Below, one piece after another: positions 49,734 through 60,480 of a stretch of DNA of 64,000 nt; position 1 is the stretch's first letter; every line of letters begins with the position of its first letter. Source of the DNA: Klebsiella sp. BIGb0138 (GTDB lineage: Bacteria > Pseudomonadota > Gammaproteobacteria > Enterobacterales > Enterobacteriaceae). Position numbers and translations under genes: made by a program. The stretch spans positions 186,001-250,000 of the forward strand of contig NZ_SMCV01000007.1 of assembly GCF_004342285.1 (NCBI RefSeq). Direction: 5' to 3'. A model generated the notes under the pieces. That model worked only from the letters and a program-made list of their open reading frames with translations, was not told the origin of the DNA and did not search any database.

Positions 49734-49883
49734 GTCGGCGCAATCCGGAACCTCCAGCAACATCTTGCGCAATACCGAGGGGAGCCGATGTCGGGGGAAA
49801 CCCTCCTGGGAACCATCAGGATAGAGTAAAAAGACAAAGACCGGAAAACAACTAAAGCGCCCTGTTGTGGCGCTTTAGTTTTA
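49734..49883 (+). ncRNA. sraL: Probable SraL (RyjA) small RNA
   Basis: A 150-base intergenic stretch on the strand opposite soxR and directly at its 3' end, where E. coli and Salmonella encode SraL of about 140 nt. An extended -10-like TGTGCCACAAT lies at 49717-49727, and the region ends in ACTAAAGCGCC-loop-GGCGCTTTAGTTTT (49851-49882), a strong intrinsic terminator. No open frame is present. The identity rests on position and structure. Confidence 0.6.
49851..49882. terminator. Bidirectional terminator shared by soxR and the small RNA
   Basis: ACTAAAGCGCC (49851-49861) and GGCGCTTTAGT (49869-49879) give an 11-bp stem. T runs follow on the plus strand and, in the form TTGTTTT, on the minus strand. 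Confidence 0.85.
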
Positions 49884-50342
49884 TCAGTCATCTTCCAGCA
49901 GGCGCGCGCCGGTCCCCTCTTCGCCCAGCTTATCTCCCGGGTTACGCAACGGGCAGTCGCGCCGCGACAGACAGCCACAGCCAATGCAACCATCAAGCTG
50001 ATCGCGCAGCGCGGTTAAGGTATGAATGCGCCGGTCCAGCTCTTCCCGCCACTGCGATGAGAGCTGCTTCCACTCTTTCGCACTGAGGTTATGCCCTTCC
50101 GGCAACACGCCAAACGCATCGCCGATGGTCGCCAGCGGAATACCGATACGCTGGGCAATCTTGATGATCGCCACGGCGCGCAGCACGTCGCGCCGATAGC
50201 GTCGCTGATTGCCGGTATTACGCTGGCTGTGAATCAGCCCTTTGCTTTCATAAAAGTGCAGGGCGGAAACGGCAACGCCGGTGCGTTTTGCCACTTCCCC
50301 TGGGGTCAGCAGCGTTTTGATGCGGGGTGATTTCTTTTCCAT
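49884..50342 (-). CDS. soxR: Redox-sensing transcriptional activator SoxR
   Basis: 152 residues. A MerR-type HTH ([27 protein letters not shown]) and a dimerisation helix are followed by the 2Fe-2S cysteines C119, C122, C124 and C130 ([12 protein letters not shown]), as in E. coli. Oxidation by redox-active compounds turns it into an activator of soxS. It is divergent from soxS, with an 85-base control region. Confidence 0.97.
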   Translation of the reverse strand: MEKKSPRIKTLLTPGEVAKRTGVAVSALHFYESKGLIHSQRNTGNQRRYRRDVLRAVAIIKIAQRIGIPLATIGDAFGVLPEGHNLSAKEWKQLSSQWREELDRRIHTLTALRDQLDGCIGCGCLSRRDCPLRNPGDKLGEEGTGARLLEDD

Positions 50343-50350
50343 AAAAGCGC

Positions 50351-50381
50351 TTTACCTCAAGTTAACTTGAGGAATTATACT
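50351..50381 (+). promoter_or_regulatory. SoxR operator within the soxS promoter
   Basis: CCTCAAGTTAACTTGAGG at 50355-50372 is a perfect 18-bp palindrome. It sits in the spacer between a -35 TTTACC (50351-50356) and a -10 TATACT (50376-50381); the 19-bp spacing is the overlong spacer that MerR-family activators correct by DNA distortion. Confidence 0.93.
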
Positions 50382-50427
50382 CGCCCGCAGACAAAACGAC
50401 GAATCGAGAATTGAGAGAGGCCGCTTT

Positions 50428-50757
50428 ATGTCCCATCAGGATATTATCCAAACGCTTATTGAATGGATTGATGAACATATCGATCAACCACTTAACATTG
50501 ATGTAGTCGCCAGAAAATCGGGATACTCAAAATGGTATCTTCAGCGGATGTTCCGCGCCGTTATGCATCAAACGCTCGGCGATTACATTCGTCAGCGCCG
50601 GTTATTGCTGGCGGCGGAGGCGCTTAGAACCACCCAGCGTCCGATCTTTGATATTGCGATGGATCTTGGTTATGTGTCGCAGCAGACGTTCTCACGGGTC
50701 TTCCGCCGGGAGTTCGACCGCACCCCCAGCGACTATCGCCATCAGATTTCCGCCTGA
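50428..50757 (+). CDS. soxS: Superoxide response regulator SoxS (AraC family)
   Basis: 109 residues, two more than E. coli. Two HTHs typical of MarA/SoxS/Rob: [25 protein letters not shown] and [24 protein letters not shown]. It has no effector domain and is controlled by SoxR-driven synthesis and Lon proteolysis. It activates the superoxide and multidrug resistance regulon. Its 3' end overlaps the convergent pdeC gene by 16 bases. Confidence 0.96.
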   Translation: MSHQDIIQTLIEWIDEHIDQPLNIDVVARKSGYSKWYLQRMFRAVMHQTLGDYIRQRRLLLAAEALRTTQRPIFDIAMDLGYVSQQTFSRVFRREFDRTPSDYRHQISA

Positions 50758-52346
50758 CCGATTTGCGTACCTGGGCGGAGCGCCATCGGGGAGTTCACCA
50801 GCCAGCGTCTGAACTCCGGCAGCGGCATCGCCCTGGCAAAGTGCCAGCCCTGACAATACTGAACGCCGCGCTGCCGTAGCCAGTTGACCTGGTCTGGCGT
50901 TTCGACCCCTTCGGCAACGATCTTCAGGTGCAGACTGCAAGCCATATCAATAATATGCTCGACGATCATCCGGCTGGAGCTATTGGTGGTGAGGGTATCG
51001 ATAAAAGATTTATCGATCTTAAGAATGTCCACGTTCAGCGAGTGGAGGTTATGGAGATTGGAATAGCCGGTACCAAAATCATCAATGGCGATCTCATAGC
51101 CCGCCTCGCGAAAGGCCTGGATAACCGGCGTGGTTTTCTGCACATCAATAAACCCACGTTCGGTGACCTCAATTTTTATCTGCTCGATGCGGATCGCGTA
51201 GCGCTCCGCCTTTTCACCGATTTGGGCGATAAGCCGCGATGAGTGAAAATCGGTAGCGGAGAGGTTAATCGCCACATACAGCTGCGGATGCCGCGCCAGA
51301 AACTCCCCCACTTCCGCGAACAGCTCGTCCACGACATAGTCGGTCACCCGGGCCATCATTCCTTCATTTTCCGCCAGCGGAATAAATTCGGCCGGGCCCA
51401 TCACCGGGCCATCGCACCCCGGCCAGCGCAGCAGCGCTTCAACACCGACGCAGCGGTTATTTTTAATATCGATGATCGGCTGATAATGCAGGCATAGCTG
51501 ACGGCGATTTAACGCGCGCTGCAACTTCTTGCGCGGGGAATGGTATTGTTGCCGGGTTCGCGACCACACCAGCAAAATCAGCATGCTGCAAATCAGACCC
51601 AGCGGGAGGGTGAGCGTCATCTGATCGTATAAGCCCTGATAATAGCTGGCGTATGAAGTGGACATAATCACGGCGATCGGGCGGATTGCCGAGTGGGCGA
51701 CGGTATACACCCGGTTGTCATGCTGGAAAAAGGCGTCCTGGTGACGAATTTGCCGGTGTAACCCACGCACGTCGGCATTGCGGCTGGTGGAAAAAAAGAG
51801 GTGCGTTTTGGTATCAAACAGACCGTAGGCCAAATCTTTATCACTTGATATTAACGAACTGTAGGAAAGTGGGTTAATCACCGCGACGTAGCGTCCGCGC
51901 TGCATATAGTTCATGGCAAAGCCGGGATAGAAAGGCGTATCGCGGTAGTAGTAGATAGCGACATCCGGTCTTTTGGTATAGTTCGCCGGCGGAATGCGCC
52001 AGGGAGTATCAGGGTGTACCGCGGTAGAACAAAAAAACCGACTGCCGTTGGCATAAATTAAATCATCAACGTAAAGCGAACTGCGAACAATCGTCAGCAT
52101 ATATTGCTGATGGCCAGGAGAGCATATTGTCCCTTGATATTGCATGGCCATTTCCCGCGCCCGCTCGGCCTCATAAATGACCATTTCCGTTTTTTGCAAC
52201 GCCAGTTGAGAAAATGAACGAAGCTGGTCCGTGGTTTCCGCTTTAGCTCTGATTTGCGCAAACCACAGCGCCAGAACCACCGGTAGCAGGACCACGAGGG
52301 TAATACCAAATGTTCTCAACACCTTGTGCAGTGTGCGACGATTCAT
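50742..52346 (-). CDS. pdeC: c-di-GMP phosphodiesterase PdeC (CSS motif plus EAL)
   Basis: 534 residues. An N-terminal membrane segment, a periplasmic CSS-motif domain (with FFCSTAVHP), a second membrane segment ([15 protein letters not shown]), then an EAL domain: [31 protein letters not shown] and KIVAEGVET. Conserved catalytic residues look intact. In E. coli PdeC the CSS domain responds to DsbA/B redox state. Its end overlaps soxS. Confidence 0.93.
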   Translation of the reverse strand: MNRRTLHKVLRTFGITLVVLLPVVLALWFAQIRAKAETTDQLRSFSQLALQKTEMVIYEAERAREMAMQYQGTICSPGHQQYMLTIVRSSLYVDDLIYANGSRFFCSTAVHPDTPWRIPPANYTKRPDVAIYYYRDTPFYPGFAMNYMQRGRYVAVINPLSYSSLISSDKDLAYGLFDTKTHLFFSTSRNADVRGLHRQIRHQDAFFQHDNRVYTVAHSAIRPIAVIMSTSYASYYQGLYDQMTLTLPLGLICSMLILLVWSRTRQQYHSPRKKLQRALNRRQLCLHYQPIIDIKNNRCVGVEALLRWPGCDGPVMGPAEFIPLAENEGMMARVTDYVVDELFAEVGEFLARHPQLYVAINLSATDFHSSRLIAQIGEKAERYAIRIEQIKIEVTERGFIDVQKTTPVIQAFREAGYEIAIDDFGTGYSNLHNLHSLNVDILKIDKSFIDTLTTNSSSRMIVEHIIDMACSLHLKIVAEGVETPDQVNWLRQRGVQYCQGWHFARAMPLPEFRRWLVNSPMALRPGTQIGQAEI

Positions 52347-52877
52347 TTCCGCTGTTTATCCATGCGATACGCCTTAATCACGGTAAAAGATCACTCCTGT
52401 TGTAATACAACAGAGACTATTTCCAGCAACCCGCCATTTGATGTAAAACCCCACCTTCAATAATGATGAATAATACTGATTTCATCGGGAATCGAGAAAC
52501 ATTCTCGACATTATGCGAGCAGTACCACGCTCTGATTCGGTTTATCCGTACGATCGTCGGAAATAAGTCATAAAAGCCGCAGAGAAACGCGACAAAAAAG
52601 AAATCAAAGGCCGGGAATGTGAAGTTTATAGCCTGAGTGAACACTAAAAATATCCCCCACCATTATCCACAATAATAACAAGGTTTAAAAACAGCCAAAA
52701 AACGCCCATTTTTGGCTGGCGAATAAAACAGCAAGTGTGATATAGTTCACACAACTTAATGAAACAAGAACAGTGTTTCATTACTCCCTTGATCGCCCGT
52801 AGATAGCCAGAGCGCCACGTCATTGTCAGTCTCGCCAGGTTGTCAAAGGCACCCGACTTTCTTTGAGGATGAGGTTG
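52347..52877. promoter_or_regulatory. pdeC-yjcB intergenic region with a CRP site
   Basis: 531 bases, AT-rich, no gene. A perfect CRP consensus TGTGATATAGTTCACA lies at 52736-52751. A 10-bp inverted repeat (CAGCCAAAAA at 52692-52701, TTTTTGGCTG at 52709-52718) lies just before it. The site is 127 bases before yjcB and 390 before pdeC, so yjcB is the more likely target. Confidence 0.7.
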
Positions 52878-53159
52878 ATGGCTTCCATTACTACCAGTGT
52901 CATACTCTTGCGCTGGCCGCTGGTGAGCGCGGTTTTGATGTTTTTGGCCAGTTCGATGAACATTCAGCTGCGCAAAAGTGACTATGCGGGACTAGCGGTG
53001 ATTTGTAGCTGCCTCGGCCTGGTCGCCGCCTGCTGGTTTGCCACCGGCCTGTTAGGTATCACCCTGCTGGATATCGCCAAAATCTGGGGCAACATCAAAG
53101 ACGTGATGGTCGACGTCATGAGTCAAACGCCGCCAGAATGGCCGATGATGATGACCTGA
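52878..53159 (+). CDS. yjcB: Small inner-membrane protein YjcB
   Basis: Start at ATG 52878 (MASITTSVILL), preceded by GAGG; the frame to 52863 adds five residues with no better site. 93 residues, as in E. coli. Two membrane segments (WPLVSAVLMFLASSM and GLAVICSCLGLVAACWF) and a polar C-terminus ending PEWPMMMT. Function is unknown. In E. coli ssb follows, but here the ECP operon follows. Confidence 0.9.
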   Translation: MASITTSVILLRWPLVSAVLMFLASSMNIQLRKSDYAGLAVICSCLGLVAACWFATGLLGITLLDIAKIWGNIKDVMVDVMSQTPPEWPMMMT

Positions 53160-53165
53160 TAATAA

Positions 53166-53193
53166 AAAAGCTTCCCTGCGGGAGGCTTTTTTA
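53166..53193 (+). terminator. Terminator of yjcB
   Basis: AAAAGCTTCCC, loop TGC, GGGAGGCTTTTTTA; a hairpin with T run 10 bases past yjcB, and in the opposite direction just past ecpE, so it may serve both. Confidence 0.85.
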
Positions 53194-53205
53194 TTTGCCC
53201 GGCGC

Positions 53206-53907
53206 TCACGACGGGCAATCCGACGATATTTTAATAAACTTATCATTATAGATAATATACTTATTGCCAGGCTGGCGCAGTGCCGCCTGGCGAACCACAT
53301 CCCCAGGCCGCAAATACCAGGCCTCACCCTCTTCTTCCGTTGATTCACACCCCGGTTTGATCAGCAGCTTAAACCAGGTATTACCGCTGTTGCTGACGCT
53401 CCCCGCCTGGCGATCGAAAGCCCATTGGAACTGTACCTGCCGCGGACGCACCACCAGAATCGTCTCCATCACCACGATCGGATCGATGCCGATCGCCGCG
53501 CCGGCGGCATTGTAGGCGATACGGTTACGGGTGGGAATTTCGCGAAATGCAACCCGGTAGTATCGCTCGCGGTTATCCTGCGGGCCGTGATAATAGAATT
53601 TAAAGTACTCCCCTTCCCCGGCCTGCAGGGTCAGCTGACGCGGAGCAAAGAGCAGCTCGCCGTCCGCCGGACGCGAGCGCACCTCGTTGCCTCCCGGACG
53701 GTCGATGCCGATGACTGAAATCTGGTACAGGCGCGCGCTCTGGTTGTTATTCAGTACCCGTTTGGCGACAAAATTATCCTCCGCTCCCAGCGAAAAGGTT
53801 AAGTTGCCGACGGCGATCGCCCCACTCGTTGCGGGCAAGCTGAGCAACAGCAGCCCCGCAGCGGCCTGCAGCAGTTTAATTAATATTACGCCACGTCGCC
53901 TGGACAT
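53206..53907 (-). CDS. ecpE: ECP pilus chaperone EcpE
   Basis: Start at 53907 ([10 protein letters not shown]), behind AGGAG. 233 residues. A signal peptide is followed by an immunoglobulin-like PapD-type fold ([61 protein letters not shown]). It matches E. coli EcpE and folds or guards pilin subunits in the periplasm. It overlaps the end of ecpD by 32 bases. Confidence 0.92.
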   Translation of the reverse strand: MSRRRGVILIKLLQAAAGLLLLSLPATSGAIAVGNLTFSLGAEDNFVAKRVLNNNQSARLYQISVIGIDRPGGNEVRSRPADGELLFAPRQLTLQAGEGEYFKFYYHGPQDNRERYYRVAFREIPTRNRIAYNAAGAAIGIDPIVVMETILVVRPRQVQFQWAFDRQAGSVSNSGNTWFKLLIKPGCESTEEEGEAWYLRPGDVVRQAALRQPGNKYIIYNDKFIKISSDCPS

Positions 53908-55519
53908 GAATCTCTCCTGAAGCACTCACTTCACCAAACCAGCCATCGTTATCAATCGTTCTTAACGAAATATCGTCGTTCATCGGGATGGAAAATTTTA
54001 CCGTGGTCTTGTTCATTACCCCGGCATCGCCGGAAGCATCCGTCCACGGCGTCGTCAGCCACAGCGCATCCGTCATATCGCGCCAGCGGTCGTCACAGCC
54101 TGCGTCGTAGGTTTTGACGCTGCCACTCTGGGTGGTAAATGCCAGCAGCCCCGGAAAGGGGACTTTTGTCGTGCCGTCTGCCGAACTGAAGAGGCAGTAG
54201 GAACGACCGGCGATCGACTGCGCCGGACCGGTCACTTTGATCAATACCTCATCGGCGGCCGTTCTTCCGCTGGTGGTGACGATATAGCCAAAATCGAGCG
54301 CAGGCTGCCCCGGGCCGACGTTTCCCTCGCGTGAGGGTGAGCTGATGTACTCATCGGAGATAATGCTGATGCTAAAATCGCGCGGCTTAATAATGAGCGA
54401 GTTGGAGGTCGAAAACTCATACCAACCGGACTCCGGCGAAGTGGTGTTCTGAAAACGGAAGTTAAACAGATCCTGGGTGTTGATATCGCTGATGCCCAGC
54501 GCCACCATCTGCTTAAAAAAGTTGCTGGAAAAGAAGATGTAGACCGCATCCGAGGCTTTCATCTCGTTAAAGGTATAGTAATAGGCGGTACCGCTAACCG
54601 GCTTCCAGCTATTCCCGTTCAGGCTGAACTGCATATCATACATATTCACCGCTGAGGTCAACGATGAGTTATTAATGGCCGGGAAAATATGGATTGAGGT
54701 ATTGCTCAGTCCGTTATGCTGCAGCGTATAGTTGACCATTTTGCAGCTCAGGCCGCTACGGGTGCCAATCGTCTGCGCCTGACAGTTAGTACTGCCCTCG
54801 CCCAGCGTGGGGATCCCATCGCTATTGATAAAGACTTCCGTCAGCGAATGGGTGTTGATGAGCTTCAGATTGGCCGCTTTCGTGTGAGTGACCTTGCGCA
54901 CATACCAGGCGCCTGAAGCCTGATCCTTACAGCGCGCTCCGCTGGTCGCATCGTAGTTTACGGAGGTCTGGCAGGCATTGATGGTCATCGACAGGCTGCC
55001 GCCCACCGGCTGCTGCTGCAGATACTGATAGAACGAGTCCGACATCATGCCGTGCATCCACTTTTGCCCACCGGTGGTGACCGTTACGCCATAGAAACCG
55101 TTCGCGTCCGTGACCTGCGGCAAAATCAGGCTGGTCGCCATATCGCAACCGGCATACCAGTTAATACAGCGCAGGCCGCTCAGCGGATACGACACCGGCG
55201 CGTTTTCCAGCCACATATCAAACTTCCAGTTGGCGTTAAGTCCGGTATTAAAACCATTATCGATATAGCCCAGGCTCTGCTGATAGATGGTGCCGCTTCC
55301 GGTATATTTCAGCCTGGTCCAGCGGCTGGCGCCGGTCATACGCGGATCCAGCACCCCGCCAGGAGTGACGAAAAAGTTATCGTCGGAGTTGTTTTCCACG
55401 AAAACATACTGCACCGCGGCCGCATCCGCCCAGGTTGTCTTCGTCACCGCCGCGTCTGTCCGCGCCGCGCACAGCGCGGCGATAAACAGGCACATCAACG
55501 GGAGCCACTTAGCTTTCAT
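53876..55519 (-). CDS. ecpD: ECP pilus tip adhesin EcpD
   Basis: 547 residues, the length of E. coli EcpD. A signal peptide ([18 protein letters not shown]) is followed by a two-domain tip protein with Cys pairs ([12 protein letters not shown] and [10 protein letters not shown]), and a C-terminal pilin-like domain ending [14 protein letters not shown]. It caps the EcpA fibre and binds host cells. It overlaps ecpC and ecpE. Confidence 0.92.
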   Translation of the reverse strand: MKAKWLPLMCLFIAALCAARTDAAVTKTTWADAAAVQYVFVENNSDDNFFVTPGGVLDPRMTGASRWTRLKYTGSGTIYQQSLGYIDNGFNTGLNANWKFDMWLENAPVSYPLSGLRCINWYAGCDMATSLILPQVTDANGFYGVTVTTGGQKWMHGMMSDSFYQYLQQQPVGGSLSMTINACQTSVNYDATSGARCKDQASGAWYVRKVTHTKAANLKLINTHSLTEVFINSDGIPTLGEGSTNCQAQTIGTRSGLSCKMVNYTLQHNGLSNTSIHIFPAINNSSLTSAVNMYDMQFSLNGNSWKPVSGTAYYYTFNEMKASDAVYIFFSSNFFKQMVALGISDINTQDLFNFRFQNTTSPESGWYEFSTSNSLIIKPRDFSISIISDEYISSPSREGNVGPGQPALDFGYIVTTSGRTAADEVLIKVTGPAQSIAGRSYCLFSSADGTTKVPFPGLLAFTTQSGSVKTYDAGCDDRWRDMTDALWLTTPWTDASGDAGVMNKTTVKFSIPMNDDISLRTIDNDGWFGEVSASGEIHVQATWRNIN

Positions 55520-58034
55520 TACCTTCTCCTGCCTGCTGCAAGCTGGCGTAAGTTTTCAGACCGGTACAGACCACATCGCCGACCCAAACCGCCCCGCGCG
55601 CCTGGCTAAGCTCCAGACCCACTTCGCAGCTCTGGTTATTGCCGTAGGTGAAATCGATGGTCGGATATTTTTTATCCACATCCATCACAAAGCCGCCGCT
55701 GCTATCGGTGCGGGTACGGCCAATGTGGTTATTGATATGCGCATTCGCCAGCAGCGTGCCGTCCTCGGCGCGGATGCGCCCGGAAACGGTCACCATCTGT
55801 TTCACCTCCGGTTCAATGATCGCCACGTTGCCCGGATAGAGCGTCAGTCGGCTCTTGCGGCTGCTGACGATGTCGTAGCTGTCGAGGGAGTTCTTACTGT
55901 TCTGGAGTTCCACTTCATAACGGCTGTATGGCGAAAGCGGCAGATAGTTACGCTTGCCGGAGAGCTGGACTAGCCGCCCGTTGACCTTCGCGCTCAGCTT
56001 GCCGTCATCATCAAGATCGGTTTTAAAAATCACCCCGGCATTGCCGTCGGTCCGCCCGCTGGCGGCGATATTCCGCCCCTGCCAGCCGACGCTGCCGGTG
56101 GCGGTCAGGTTGGTATTCACATAGCCGTCTGCGCCGCTGTTGATATTCAGCGTACCGTTGGCGTAGCGCGTATCAAACTGGGCATAGGCTCCGCCGCTCA
56201 GCGTTTTGTCATCTCCGGTGTCCCCGGAAATCGCCCGGGAAATATTGGCGCCAAGCGTACGCACCATCCCCTCATCAAACTGCTTACGCGCGGCCAGGTT
56301 AGCCATGGTGTAGCCGTTCTGGTGGGTCATGCCGGCGCTGAACCAGTTGCCCAGCGGCAGCGAGAAGTCCAGCGCGATATATTTCCCGGTACTCGCGCTA
56401 CTGCTGCCGTTATTGAAACGCTGAACCCCGGCACGCAGGCCCAGCGAACCAAAGGCGCCGCTAAACAGGGTCTGATAGTAATCGGCGGTGTAGTAATGGC
56501 TGCGATAGCGGCGATCATCGTTATAGCTGACGCTAAAGGTGCCGAGTTTTGACCACAGCGGGTTCAGGTTAAGCGTCCCGCCGATCGCCCGGTTATTGGC
56601 ATCGCTACGCCGCAGCTTGTCGCCGATGATGGTTTTTTCCTGGTTAACCCAGACGGTGCTAAATCCCCCCGGCAGCGAGGTGCTGATGCTGCCGATACTG
56701 CTCCAGGAGCTATCGCTGGCCAGCATATTCTGCAGGTTAACGCTAACCGCCTCCGTCAATGGCAGGGTCAGGCGCGTCTCGGCCACGGCGTTGCTATCAT
56801 AGCCGTAGCCGGTCGCCGCCCAGTTGATGGCGCCGACGGAGCCGGACGTGGACGCGCCCGCCAGCCAGCTCTCTTTTGCCGGCTGGCTCTTTTTACCGCT
56901 CTCCGACCAGCGGTCCATGTGGAAGCTGCCGCCCCAGATTTGCCATGCCAGCGGCGCGCCGGCCCCACGGCCGCGGCTGAAGAGCTTGTTCACGCGCTGG
57001 GTCCGTTTGCTCACGACCCGGCCGTTGACGATCGTTTCAACGTCAACATCATAAATCCCGTACGGCAATCCTCGGGTGTCCACTTCGTGGTTGCCCATCA
57101 TAAAGTTCTGCACGCTCAACAGCCGTCCGTCGCGCGACAAATGCACTTCACCCGCCGCCGGTAAAAAGGCGACGATCGGCGTCACCGATTGTGAATGATC
57201 AAACACCGTCGAGCTCGCCTGGTTGCCCCATGAGGCGCCGTAGATTTTCCCGGCCGAGATGGCGGTCATCGGCCCCAGAGACTGTAAATTCCACGTATCC
57301 AGCATGCCGCCGGCAAAGCGATGGCCGGCAAAATCACGCTCATACATGGCCTTATAAATCTCGCTATCCTGATTGCGGGTTCCGACGCCGTACAGCGAGC
57401 CATCCAGCACGATATGGTGTTCACGCAGCGAGCTGACGTTGTTCAACGACAGATAGCTGGAGGTACTGCTCCCGCCGTTGCGCATCTGGTTGTTATAGAC
57501 CCCGAGGTTATAGTTCAGGCTGCTGCTGATCGCGTTGACGCTGGACTGGCCGATATCCTCACTGCGCGCTCGCAGCACGGTACCCAGCGCCTCGCGCTTC
57601 ACCACCAGTTGCAGCAGCAGCTGACGCAGGCTGAGCTGTAGCCGCGCATCGGTCGTGAGGCTGATACGTAAATCGCCATTGAAGGCTTCATTCGCCAGCC
57701 CGGTCAGCGTTTTCCGGGTTGGTTCGCTCACGCTGGCGTTGTCGCCGCGCTCTTCCAGCTGGATATGGCGGACGCGCAGCGTGCCGTTGTCCAGCCAGAT
57801 AAAGGCGCTTCCGAGGCGCTGATCGTCCTGAGTCCCCGCGCTGCCCTCCAGATGCAGAAACAGCGGAATACTCATTCCATCCTGCAGCGCCTGGCTGAAT
57901 GCCTGGGGAATCACCACTCCACCCATTTGCTGTATCTGCGGTTGGGCAGCACTGACGCTAAGCGGAATAGAAAAAATGGCCATACCGTAGGCAAAGAGCG
58001 TTTGCAGCTCAGGTGAAATCCGTAGCAGAGGCAT
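55509..58034 (-). CDS. ecpC: ECP pilus outer-membrane usher EcpC
   Basis: 841 residues, as in E. coli EcpC. It has a signal region ([12 protein letters not shown]), an N-terminal domain, a long beta-barrel section, and a C-terminal carboxypeptidase-like plug ([22 protein letters not shown]). It secretes and assembles EcpA and EcpD. EcpC belongs to a divergent usher family (alpha class), so ordinary FimD motifs are weak. The operon order and adjacent genes confirm it. Confidence 0.92.
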   Translation of the reverse strand: MPLLRISPELQTLFAYGMAIFSIPLSVSAAQPQIQQMGGVVIPQAFSQALQDGMSIPLFLHLEGSAGTQDDQRLGSAFIWLDNGTLRVRHIQLEERGDNASVSEPTRKTLTGLANEAFNGDLRISLTTDARLQLSLRQLLLQLVVKREALGTVLRARSEDIGQSSVNAISSSLNYNLGVYNNQMRNGGSSTSSYLSLNNVSSLREHHIVLDGSLYGVGTRNQDSEIYKAMYERDFAGHRFAGGMLDTWNLQSLGPMTAISAGKIYGASWGNQASSTVFDHSQSVTPIVAFLPAAGEVHLSRDGRLLSVQNFMMGNHEVDTRGLPYGIYDVDVETIVNGRVVSKRTQRVNKLFSRGRGAGAPLAWQIWGGSFHMDRWSESGKKSQPAKESWLAGASTSGSVGAINWAATGYGYDSNAVAETRLTLPLTEAVSVNLQNMLASDSSWSSIGSISTSLPGGFSTVWVNQEKTIIGDKLRRSDANNRAIGGTLNLNPLWSKLGTFSVSYNDDRRYRSHYYTADYYQTLFSGAFGSLGLRAGVQRFNNGSSSASTGKYIALDFSLPLGNWFSAGMTHQNGYTMANLAARKQFDEGMVRTLGANISRAISGDTGDDKTLSGGAYAQFDTRYANGTLNINSGADGYVNTNLTATGSVGWQGRNIAASGRTDGNAGVIFKTDLDDDGKLSAKVNGRLVQLSGKRNYLPLSPYSRYEVELQNSKNSLDSYDIVSSRKSRLTLYPGNVAIIEPEVKQMVTVSGRIRAEDGTLLANAHINNHIGRTRTDSSGGFVMDVDKKYPTIDFTYGNNQSCEVGLELSQARGAVWVGDVVCTGLKTYASLQQAGEGNES

Positions 58035-58058
58035 AAGCTTATTCCGTCAGCACGAGGG

Positions 58059-58727
58059 TTATTTTACGGGTACAAACTGCTCACCCTGCCAGAGTGCGAC
58101 CCGTCCTTTTTTATCGGCAACATTCACGCGGGTGAAACGGCGCTCTTTGCCGGGCATGAGGTAATAGTTTTCTTTGCACTCTTTGCCATCCGCCGGCTTC
58201 ATGCAGGGGCCGTAGGCCAGGATACGCAACGTGGCGTTGCCGGTATTCACCAGCGTGCCGTTGGCGTATTGATAGCGGTAATCCACCTTGCGCGGCGCGA
58301 TGACCAGAATGGTGCCGATCCGGGCTGATGCCGTGGCGACCGCGCTGCGGGTCGCGCTATCGCGCTGGGCATCGCTTAGCGCCTGATCGAACCAGACAAT
58401 GCGGTAGTAGCGCTCGTTAGCATCCGCCGGTCCTTTATAGAAAAAGCGAATCACATCGCTGCTTTTCGCTGGCAGCAGCAGGCTGGCAGGGGTGAGTAAC
58501 ACCTCATCCTGACTTTCCATCGCGATGACGCGGCCGCCATCCAGCGGTGAGGAAAGGCGCTCAATATGGATATTGATTAAACGTCCGCTGTCGGTGGTGT
58601 TTTTAATCTCTTTGCTGAGTACGCTGGCATTGCTGCCCATAAATGAAGAGATATCGCCAACGTCCAGCGCCAGAGCGGGCATGATTGCGCAGAAATAGAG
58701 GCTGATAGCCAGAATGCGGTTTTTCAT
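58059..58727 (-). CDS. ecpB: ECP pilus chaperone EcpB
   Basis: 222 residues. A signal peptide ([15 protein letters not shown]) leads into [13 protein letters not shown], as in E. coli EcpB, with [38 protein letters not shown] and [13 protein letters not shown]. It is the second periplasmic chaperone of the system. It begins 60 bases after ecpA and ends 25 bases before ecpC. Confidence 0.93.
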   Translation of the reverse strand: MKNRILAISLYFCAIMPALALDVGDISSFMGSNASVLSKEIKNTTDSGRLINIHIERLSSPLDGGRVIAMESQDEVLLTPASLLLPAKSSDVIRFFYKGPADANERYYRIVWFDQALSDAQRDSATRSAVATASARIGTILVIAPRKVDYRYQYANGTLVNTGNATLRILAYGPCMKPADGKECKENYYLMPGKERRFTRVNVADKKGRVALWQGEQFVPVK

Positions 58728-58787
58728 GGGAATTCAGTCCGTGAAAGAAAGCAGGGGGCAAGCCCCCTGCCTGGTATGTCAGTGGAA

Positions 58788-59372
58788 TCAGCTGGTCCAG
58801 GTCGCGTCGAACTGGACGCTAACATCCCCGCTCCAGATCCCTTCCGGCAGCGTGCTGTAATCGGTTACCGGGGTCGAACCATCGGTGGTGCCACTGATAA
58901 TGGTGAAATTGAAACCATCCTGTGCGGTTGCCCGTCCCGTCTGGTTGTAACCATTGGCCAGCGCGCTCAGGTTGCCGCCGAAAACGCTATTGGCGGTATC
59001 GATCATGATGGTATCGGCAGATTTTTCTACCGCTGCGCCGTTGTAATCAACGCCGACATTCAGCGTCGAACCGGAGGTATCCAGCTGGGTCAGGGTATTG
59101 GTAATCAGGCGGGAGGTCAGTTTAAATGCCGTCGCCGTGGCGTCCCCTTCAATCGCGACATCAAACAACCCTTTTTGCGAGTTAAAGCCTTTAATCCCTT
59201 CAGCGTACTGGAAAGCCAGGCTCCCCAGCGGAGTGACGACCAGTTTGCTGGTGGTGTCTTTTTTCGCCGTTGCCGACCAGGTTGCCACTGCCTGGGCCGT
59301 TACATCGGCAGCCTGAACGGTACCCACGCAGAAAGTGGTCACAAGTGCTGCTGCTAACATTTTCAATTTCAT
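58788..59372 (-). CDS. ecpA: ECP major pilin EcpA
   Basis: Start at 59372 ([11 protein letters not shown]), behind CAGGTGA. 194 residues with a signal peptide ending VQAA, then the mature pilin [18 protein letters not shown], nearly identical to E. coli EcpA, with [19 protein letters not shown] and the donor-strand C-terminus [13 protein letters not shown]. It builds the E. coli common pilus (Mat) fibre, involved in adhesion and biofilm. The mature part is highly conserved; the signal peptide is less so. Confidence 0.96.
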   Translation of the reverse strand: MKLKMLAAALVTTFCVGTVQAADVTAQAVATWSATAKKDTTSKLVVTPLGSLAFQYAEGIKGFNSQKGLFDVAIEGDATATAFKLTSRLITNTLTQLDTSGSTLNVGVDYNGAAVEKSADTIMIDTANSVFGGNLSALANGYNQTGRATAQDGFNFTIISGTTDGSTPVTDYSTLPEGIWSGDVSVQFDATWTS

Positions 59373-59446
59373 ATTTATCACCTGATAAAGATAAGAGGCT
59401 TTTTATGGCCCGTACTGTTCCATAGTTCTTTATGGAATGATCACCC

Positions 59447-59467
59447 TTAAGAACCTGCTGTTCTTAA
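59447..59467. promoter_or_regulatory. Inverted repeat upstream of ecpA
   Basis: TTAAGAAC-CTGCT-GTTCTTAA, an 8-bp perfect inverted repeat, and close by CCATAGTTCTTTATGG at about 59420-59435. Both lie in the 104-base gap between the LuxR-type gene and ecpA, and could be a regulator site or the terminator of the LuxR gene. Confidence 0.45.
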
Positions 59468-59476
59468 ATGTAGAGA

Positions 59477-60052
59477 TTAAATAAGACGGATAGCATTGCC
59501 TGAAGCCGGCAAAATAAAACGCATCAGCCCCAGCATGGTTATGTTATTATTATTTAATAAGCCGACCTTGTTGCTGGTATTATTTTTATGCAGACTCACC
59601 GTTTTGATGCTCAGACCGAGGATTTCAGAGACATCATTAAGTAAATTACCAATAATCATCAGCGACATTATCTTCTCTTCACGAACGGTAAGATTTCTTT
59701 TTCTGACTTTAATTTTTTTTAGTTTAAGAATACTTTCCACCGTTTTAACACTGGCATTGGCAGAGAGAAAACAAATGTTATTAATGTCAGAAACCTCGCT
59801 GACAAATTTAGCATCGGGCGCCACGATCACTTTCGCCTGAGTATGCGAAAGATAGTATCGATAAGCACAGAGTATTTTATCTATCTGAGCAAAATGGATA
59901 ATCACATAGTCTTCAGAAGATAGCGCATGAGATTTTTGTTGTGCAAATTCACTATCATAGCTATCCACCCAGCTGATACCGCACTCATCATCGGCCATAT
60001 TCACCAGGCCCTGCATATAGAAATAGTTATCAGTTACGATCAATACGGCCAT
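59477..60052 (-). CDS. LuxR/FixJ-type regulator in the ecpR position
   Basis: 191 residues. The N-terminal part (MAVLIVTDNYFYMQGLVNM) resembles a degenerate receiver; the C-terminal LuxR HTH has LTVREEKIMSLMIIGNLLNDVSEILGLSIKTVSLHKNNTSNKVGLLNNN. It has the size and place of EcpR, but its sequence is closer in look to FimZ/BglJ/RcsA-type regulators than to the E. coli EcpR I remember. The gene is AT-rich compared with ecpA-E. It precedes ecpA on the same strand, so control of ecp is probable. Confidence 0.75.
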   Translation of the reverse strand: MAVLIVTDNYFYMQGLVNMADDECGISWVDSYDSEFAQQKSHALSSEDYVIIHFAQIDKILCAYRYYLSHTQAKVIVAPDAKFVSEVSDINNICFLSANASVKTVESILKLKKIKVRKRNLTVREEKIMSLMIIGNLLNDVSEILGLSIKTVSLHKNNTSNKVGLLNNNNITMLGLMRFILPASGNAIRLI

Positions 60053-60480
60053 GATAACAATACCTCTATTCCATTGAGTCCATTAAAGCAATCCATTTGA
60101 GAACGCAAACATCTCCGATAACGCTTTACCTTTCTTTTATAAATAGTGACAAAACATCACTATTAGTTCTGCTACGGTAGCGCGGTCATCTTTCTTGCTT
60201 AAATAGTAATCGTGGTTGTTGGTTTTTATTACTCATAAAGTTATGAAGTGCACAAAAATCACATTTGTTGACTTTTTGTAAACACGTAACTAACTGATAA
60301 GTATAATAAATACTAAGTAAAATTAACAATTTGATCATTCTTTATAACAAACATATTACTGGATTAAGATTATTCTTAGTTATGAATGAATGTCAGATCT
60401 GGTCTTTGATGCTAGTATCGCGATATCGAATCCCGGATAAATGACACAGTGGTAACTATTCTCACAATAAGACATCATAT
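60053..60480. promoter_or_regulatory. AT-rich divergent region between the LuxR-type and MarT-like genes
   Basis: 428 bases of clearly lower GC than the flanks, without a gene. It should hold the promoters of both regulators. Low GC and regulator density suggest H-NS silencing and horizontal origin. No clear operator was seen apart from AT-rich inverted segments near 60362-60380. Confidence 0.5.

Noticed and set aside
52417-52644. 75-codon minus-strand frame in the pdeC-yjcB gap
   Set aside because: AT-rich chance frame without a ribosome site or similarity.
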